From positions 1 through 23,654 of IMG/VR virus record IMGVR_UViG_3300005613_003220: DNA of 23,654 nt; one strand, given 5' to 3'. The notes under the pieces are model-generated. The model was not told the DNA's origin and did no database searches. It was given only the letters and a program-made list of their open reading frames with translations. Positions within the stretch are counted from its first letter, which is position 1; every line of letters starts with the position of its first letter. This document shows positions 21,888 to 23,654 of the stretch, piece after piece. This DNA comes from a virus. Made by a program: the position numbers and the translations under genes.

Positions 21888-22997
21888 TTATGTAGCAATC
21901 AGCATTTCACGCCTGATATTCGATTCATCATCTTTCCCAATAAAGTAAAGTTTAGTGGGTTCTTTCTTATCAAACCTCACCTCTTGAGCATCCTTTAGAA
22001 TAGCTGCAAGTTGTCCAGCAGATACCTCAATAACTACTCCATTAAGTTTGTTGACTGCCTCCAAATCATCAATTGGCGTAAGTTCTGTCAGTTCCCCAAC
22101 AATGCGATTCTTTAGAAATAGACCGATTTTATCATCTTGGAAAACAAGACTGAAGTTAGTTTGCTTAAAGTGATCCAATTTCTCAATTTCAACAAACTTC
22201 CTAAGACTCTTTCCTAACCCTTCAGGAATCATTAGAGATGTGATATTTACATCAGGATTCTTGAAAGGTCTTAAATGTTCATCAATCTTATCAGTAGGAA
22301 AAGCCCCTAATCTATCTGTTGAAACTGGGACACTAACTTCTCCATCATTAAGCTTAAATGCAAGTCTACTTCCTTTTTTGTTTTCAACCAAGGATATGCT
22401 TTGTGCATGGTCCTTCAATAATGCCAGTTTTGCAGAAGTCATTACAGATGCAGGAAGAAGAAAAGCTTCTGCCGGAAGAGTCTGTTCAGTCGTAACATGA
22501 GCAATCCTATTCCCATCACAGGTTGAAAATGTCGCAAATTTGTCACTTTGACGACAAACAATGCTCCCTAAGATTCCCTCACATTTGACAATTTCTGACC
22601 AAAGACAAGCAGAGAAACAATCACAGATTTCACCAACATCAACGGCTCCTGCAAAGTCTGTTTGAATCCATTCATCAATCTTAGGGTAATCATCCAAAGA
22701 CTCAATAGGGTACTTTGCACTAACAGTTCCAGCAGAGATTTTAAGCTCATTATCGGTTTGCTCAAAGTCAACCTCCTCAGAGTCTATCTGAGAAAGCAGT
22801 TTGAGGAATGGCGTTCCCTGGACAACGCCCGTAATTCCAGTCTTCTGCACGAACTCAAGCCGAATTGCACAGAAGCCATCAGATGCCCAAACTTCGGTAT
22901 CATGGATGGAAAGCCCACCCCAAACACCCTCAGTTACGCCACTGCCCATAAATGAGGAAGCGGCTTTTATTGTCTCAACAAAAGATTTCGTCTCCAC
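21888..22997 (-). CDS. dnaN: DnaN-like sliding clamp
   Basis: The protein has 369 residues from a GTG at 22997 with GGAG 9 nt upstream. A GTG five codons earlier at 23012 has no binding site. Bacterial beta-clamp features are visible: EVWASDGFCAIRLEF near the N-terminus, resembling the conserved SDG-R-A loop; a repeat of this pattern in ATFSTCDGNRIAHV; and three repeated beta-alpha-beta units over a length matching the 366-residue beta subunit. It would form a dimeric ring that tethers the polymerase to DNA and is loaded by the AAA+ protein at 18216-19163. Overall similarity is distant. A bacterial-type clamp beside a family A polymerase is a known phage arrangement. Confidence 0.85.
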   Translation of the reverse strand: METKSFVETIKAASSFMGSGVTEGVWGGLSIHDTEVWASDGFCAIRLEFVQKTGITGVVQGTPFLKLLSQIDSEEVDFEQTDNELKISAGTVSAKYPIESLDDYPKIDEWIQTDFAGAVDVGEICDCFSACLWSEIVKCEGILGSIVCRQSDKFATFSTCDGNRIAHVTTEQTLPAEAFLLPASVMTSAKLALLKDHAQSISLVENKKGSRLAFKLNDGEVSVPVSTDRLGAFPTDKIDEHLRPFKNPDVNITSLMIPEGLGKSLRKFVEIEKLDHFKQTNFSLVFQDDKIGLFLKNRIVGELTELTPIDDLEAVNKLNGVVIEVSAGQLAAILKDAQEVRFDKKEPTKLYFIGKDDESNIRREMLIAT

Positions 22998-23071
22998 GCT
23001 ATTTTTCTCCACTTAGGGTCTTTAGACACGAGGTATGCACACAAAACGCCGTACAGGGCAAGTATGGTGCC

Positions 23072-23413
23072 TTAAACGGCATTGTGAAGGATGTCAGACA
23101 GCCTCTTAAATACCCTTTCAACGACCATATCAGCCAGCTCCTCCATATTTTCAGAAGGCAGGCCTGGAACAAACTCAGAATCAGGACCAGAGCCGGAATT
23201 AGATTCAGGCTCTGCAACCGCAGTCGCAACAGCATCATCTGCTCCAGAACCACGGTCTGCTGTACACGCCTTCCGGCAAGCCTCATATTCCACCTGAAAT
23301 TGTTTAGCGCATTGAATGCACGCCTCATCTTTTGGGTCCCAATGTTTCTTGAAGCTTGGACAATCAGATTGAATATCTTCATCTGCCTCTGGAATCGAAC
23401 TACGCTTTACCAT
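23072..23413 (-). CDS. Cys-rich small hypothetical protein, first gene of the cluster
   Basis: The gene encodes 113 residues from an ATG with AGGAG 10 nt upstream. The first half contains Cys18, Cys32, Cys35, Cys46 and Cys50 in a spacing (CPSFKKHWDPKDEACIQC, then EYEACRKAC) that suggests a zinc-binding unit. The middle is disordered and rich in Gly, Ser, Asp, Ala and Pro. The end is an amphipathic helix (MEELADMVVERVFKRLSDIL). It lies about 40 nt downstream of a good promoter, so it is probably the first product of the transcript. Function is unknown; a regulatory or host-interaction role would be a guess. Confidence 0.72.
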   Translation of the reverse strand: MVKRSSIPEADEDIQSDCPSFKKHWDPKDEACIQCAKQFQVEYEACRKACTADRGSGADDAVATAVAEPESNSGSGPDSEFVPGLPSENMEELADMVVERVFKRLSDILHNAV

Positions 23414-23457
23414 TTTTGCTTTGCTCCTATGAAGGGGGTGTAAAACTTTCTGCCCCT

Positions 23458-23486
23458 ATCCTATCACGCTCCAAGGGTGAAGTCAA
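23458..23486 (-). promoter_or_regulatory. Sigma70-type promoter for the leftward cluster
   Basis: On the minus strand TTGACT (23486-23481) and TAGGAT (23463-23458) are separated by 17 nt. TG lies one base upstream of the -10 element, giving an extended -10. Transcription would start near 23451 and run into the gene beginning at 23413. The -35 matches 5 of 6 consensus bases and the -10 matches 4 of 6. It is the best candidate promoter found in the window. Confidence 0.68.
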
Positions 23487-23543
23487 AAAAAAGCGTGATG
23501 TTTTGAAGATTTTCTTTGCCAAGAGAAGGCTTGAGGTCTGACC

Positions 23544-23581
23544 AGGTGAAGTGTAGGTGAGTTTCTACCTGATTTTAGGTG
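23544..23581. repeat. Four AGGTG/TACCT boxes at exact 11-bp steps
   Basis: AGGTG occurs at 23544, 23555 and 23577, and the related box in opposite orientation, TACCT, at 23566. Each starts 11 bp from the last. A weaker box, AGGTC, lies 10 bp further at 23534. The spacing places all boxes on one face of the helix, 58 bp or more upstream of the -35 element. This fits an activator or repressor array, or iterons of an origin. Confidence 0.5.
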
Positions 23582-23594
23582 GTTTTTAGCTTTA

Positions 23595-23612
23595 ATACCT
23601 TGTTTTTGGTAT
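23595..23612. repeat. Short inverted repeat in the upstream region
   Basis: ATACC at 23595-23599 and GGTAT at 23608-23612 form a 5-bp dyad with an 8-nt spacer next to the phased boxes. It is short enough to be chance. It could be an operator. The rest of 23414-23654 shows no gene on either strand that I can support. Confidence 0.25.
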
Positions 23613-23654
23613 GTATTTGTACTAGCTCAGGTTACTAAACCCCAAAAACACAAA

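Noticed and set aside
22998-23071. Short hydrophobic frame between the first gene and the clamp (ILALYGVLCAYLV)
   Set aside because: There is no acceptable ATG, GTG or TTG start with a ribosome binding site before the hydrophobic part, so it is not called a gene.
22999-23382. 127-residue minus-strand frame overlapping the Cys-rich gene
   Set aside because: It lies over a better gene (23072-23413) that has a good ribosome binding site and Cys spacing. The composition looks like an alternative-frame shadow.
23356-23541. Plus-strand 61-residue frame across the promoter region
   Set aside because: It overlaps the start of the Cys-rich gene antisense and spans the promoter, with no ribosome binding site.
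1-23654. CRISPR array, tRNA genes, insertion sequences and integrase or attachment sites
   Set aside because: I looked for regular spacer-repeat units, cloverleaf patterns, transposase motifs and long terminal repeats and saw none.

Overview
The window looks like part of the genome of a tailed double-stranded DNA phage (or a prophage-like element) of unknown bacterial host. Every gene I can support lies on the minus strand. The genes are tightly packed, often overlapping by 1 to 46 nt, with ATG, GTG and TTG starts behind AGGAG-type ribosome binding sites. I see no structural, lysis, integration, rRNA or tRNA genes. The content is a virus-encoded replication, recombination and nucleic-acid modification block. 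It is fairly A+T rich.

Read in the direction of transcription (right to left), the layout is as follows. An upstream region at 23414-23654 carries a good sigma70-type promoter and a row of AGGTG boxes spaced by one helical turn. Next come a small Cys-rich protein, a DnaN-like sliding clamp, a small unknown protein, a uracil-DNA-glycosylase/3'-5' exonuclease/DNA polymerase A fusion, an AAA+ clamp loader, a small basic protein, a gp32-like ssDNA-binding protein, a coiled-coil protein (possible recombination mediator), a 56-residue membrane protein, RecA, and the N-terminal half of an SbcC/Rad50-like ATPase. After these come a CxxCxGxG zinc protein, a DNA methyltransferase interrupted by a LAGLIDADG intein, an Rnl2-like RNA ligase, an SbcD/Mre11-like nuclease, a coiled-coil piece, and the C-terminal half of SbcC. 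The left third holds a VWA-domain protein, a RuvC-like resolvase, two small Cys-containing proteins, a HAD phosphatase fused to a DUF1599-like domain, an HTH/metallophosphoesterase, an unknown protein, a DnaB-like helicase, a CxxCxxCC protein, a small acidic protein, and a second DNA methyltransferase that runs off the left edge.

The clamp, loader, polymerase, SSB and helicase would form most of a replisome; no primase was recognised. RecA, SSB, SbcC/SbcD and RuvC would form a recombination-dependent replication and repair pathway like that of T4. The methyltransferases, HAD/DUF1599 protein, polymerase-linked uracil glycosylase and RNA ligase fit DNA modification, nucleotide-pool control and nucleic-acid repair.

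The most striking feature is at the left end. The partial methyltransferase contains an intein whose frame stays open throughout. An entire zinc-finger/HNH endonuclease gene is encoded inside the intein in the +1 frame. Other unusual features are an SbcC-like ATPase split into separate genes, a 125-nt dual-coding overlap that gives the SSB an Arg-rich tail, and a long perfect inverted repeat inside a coding region.
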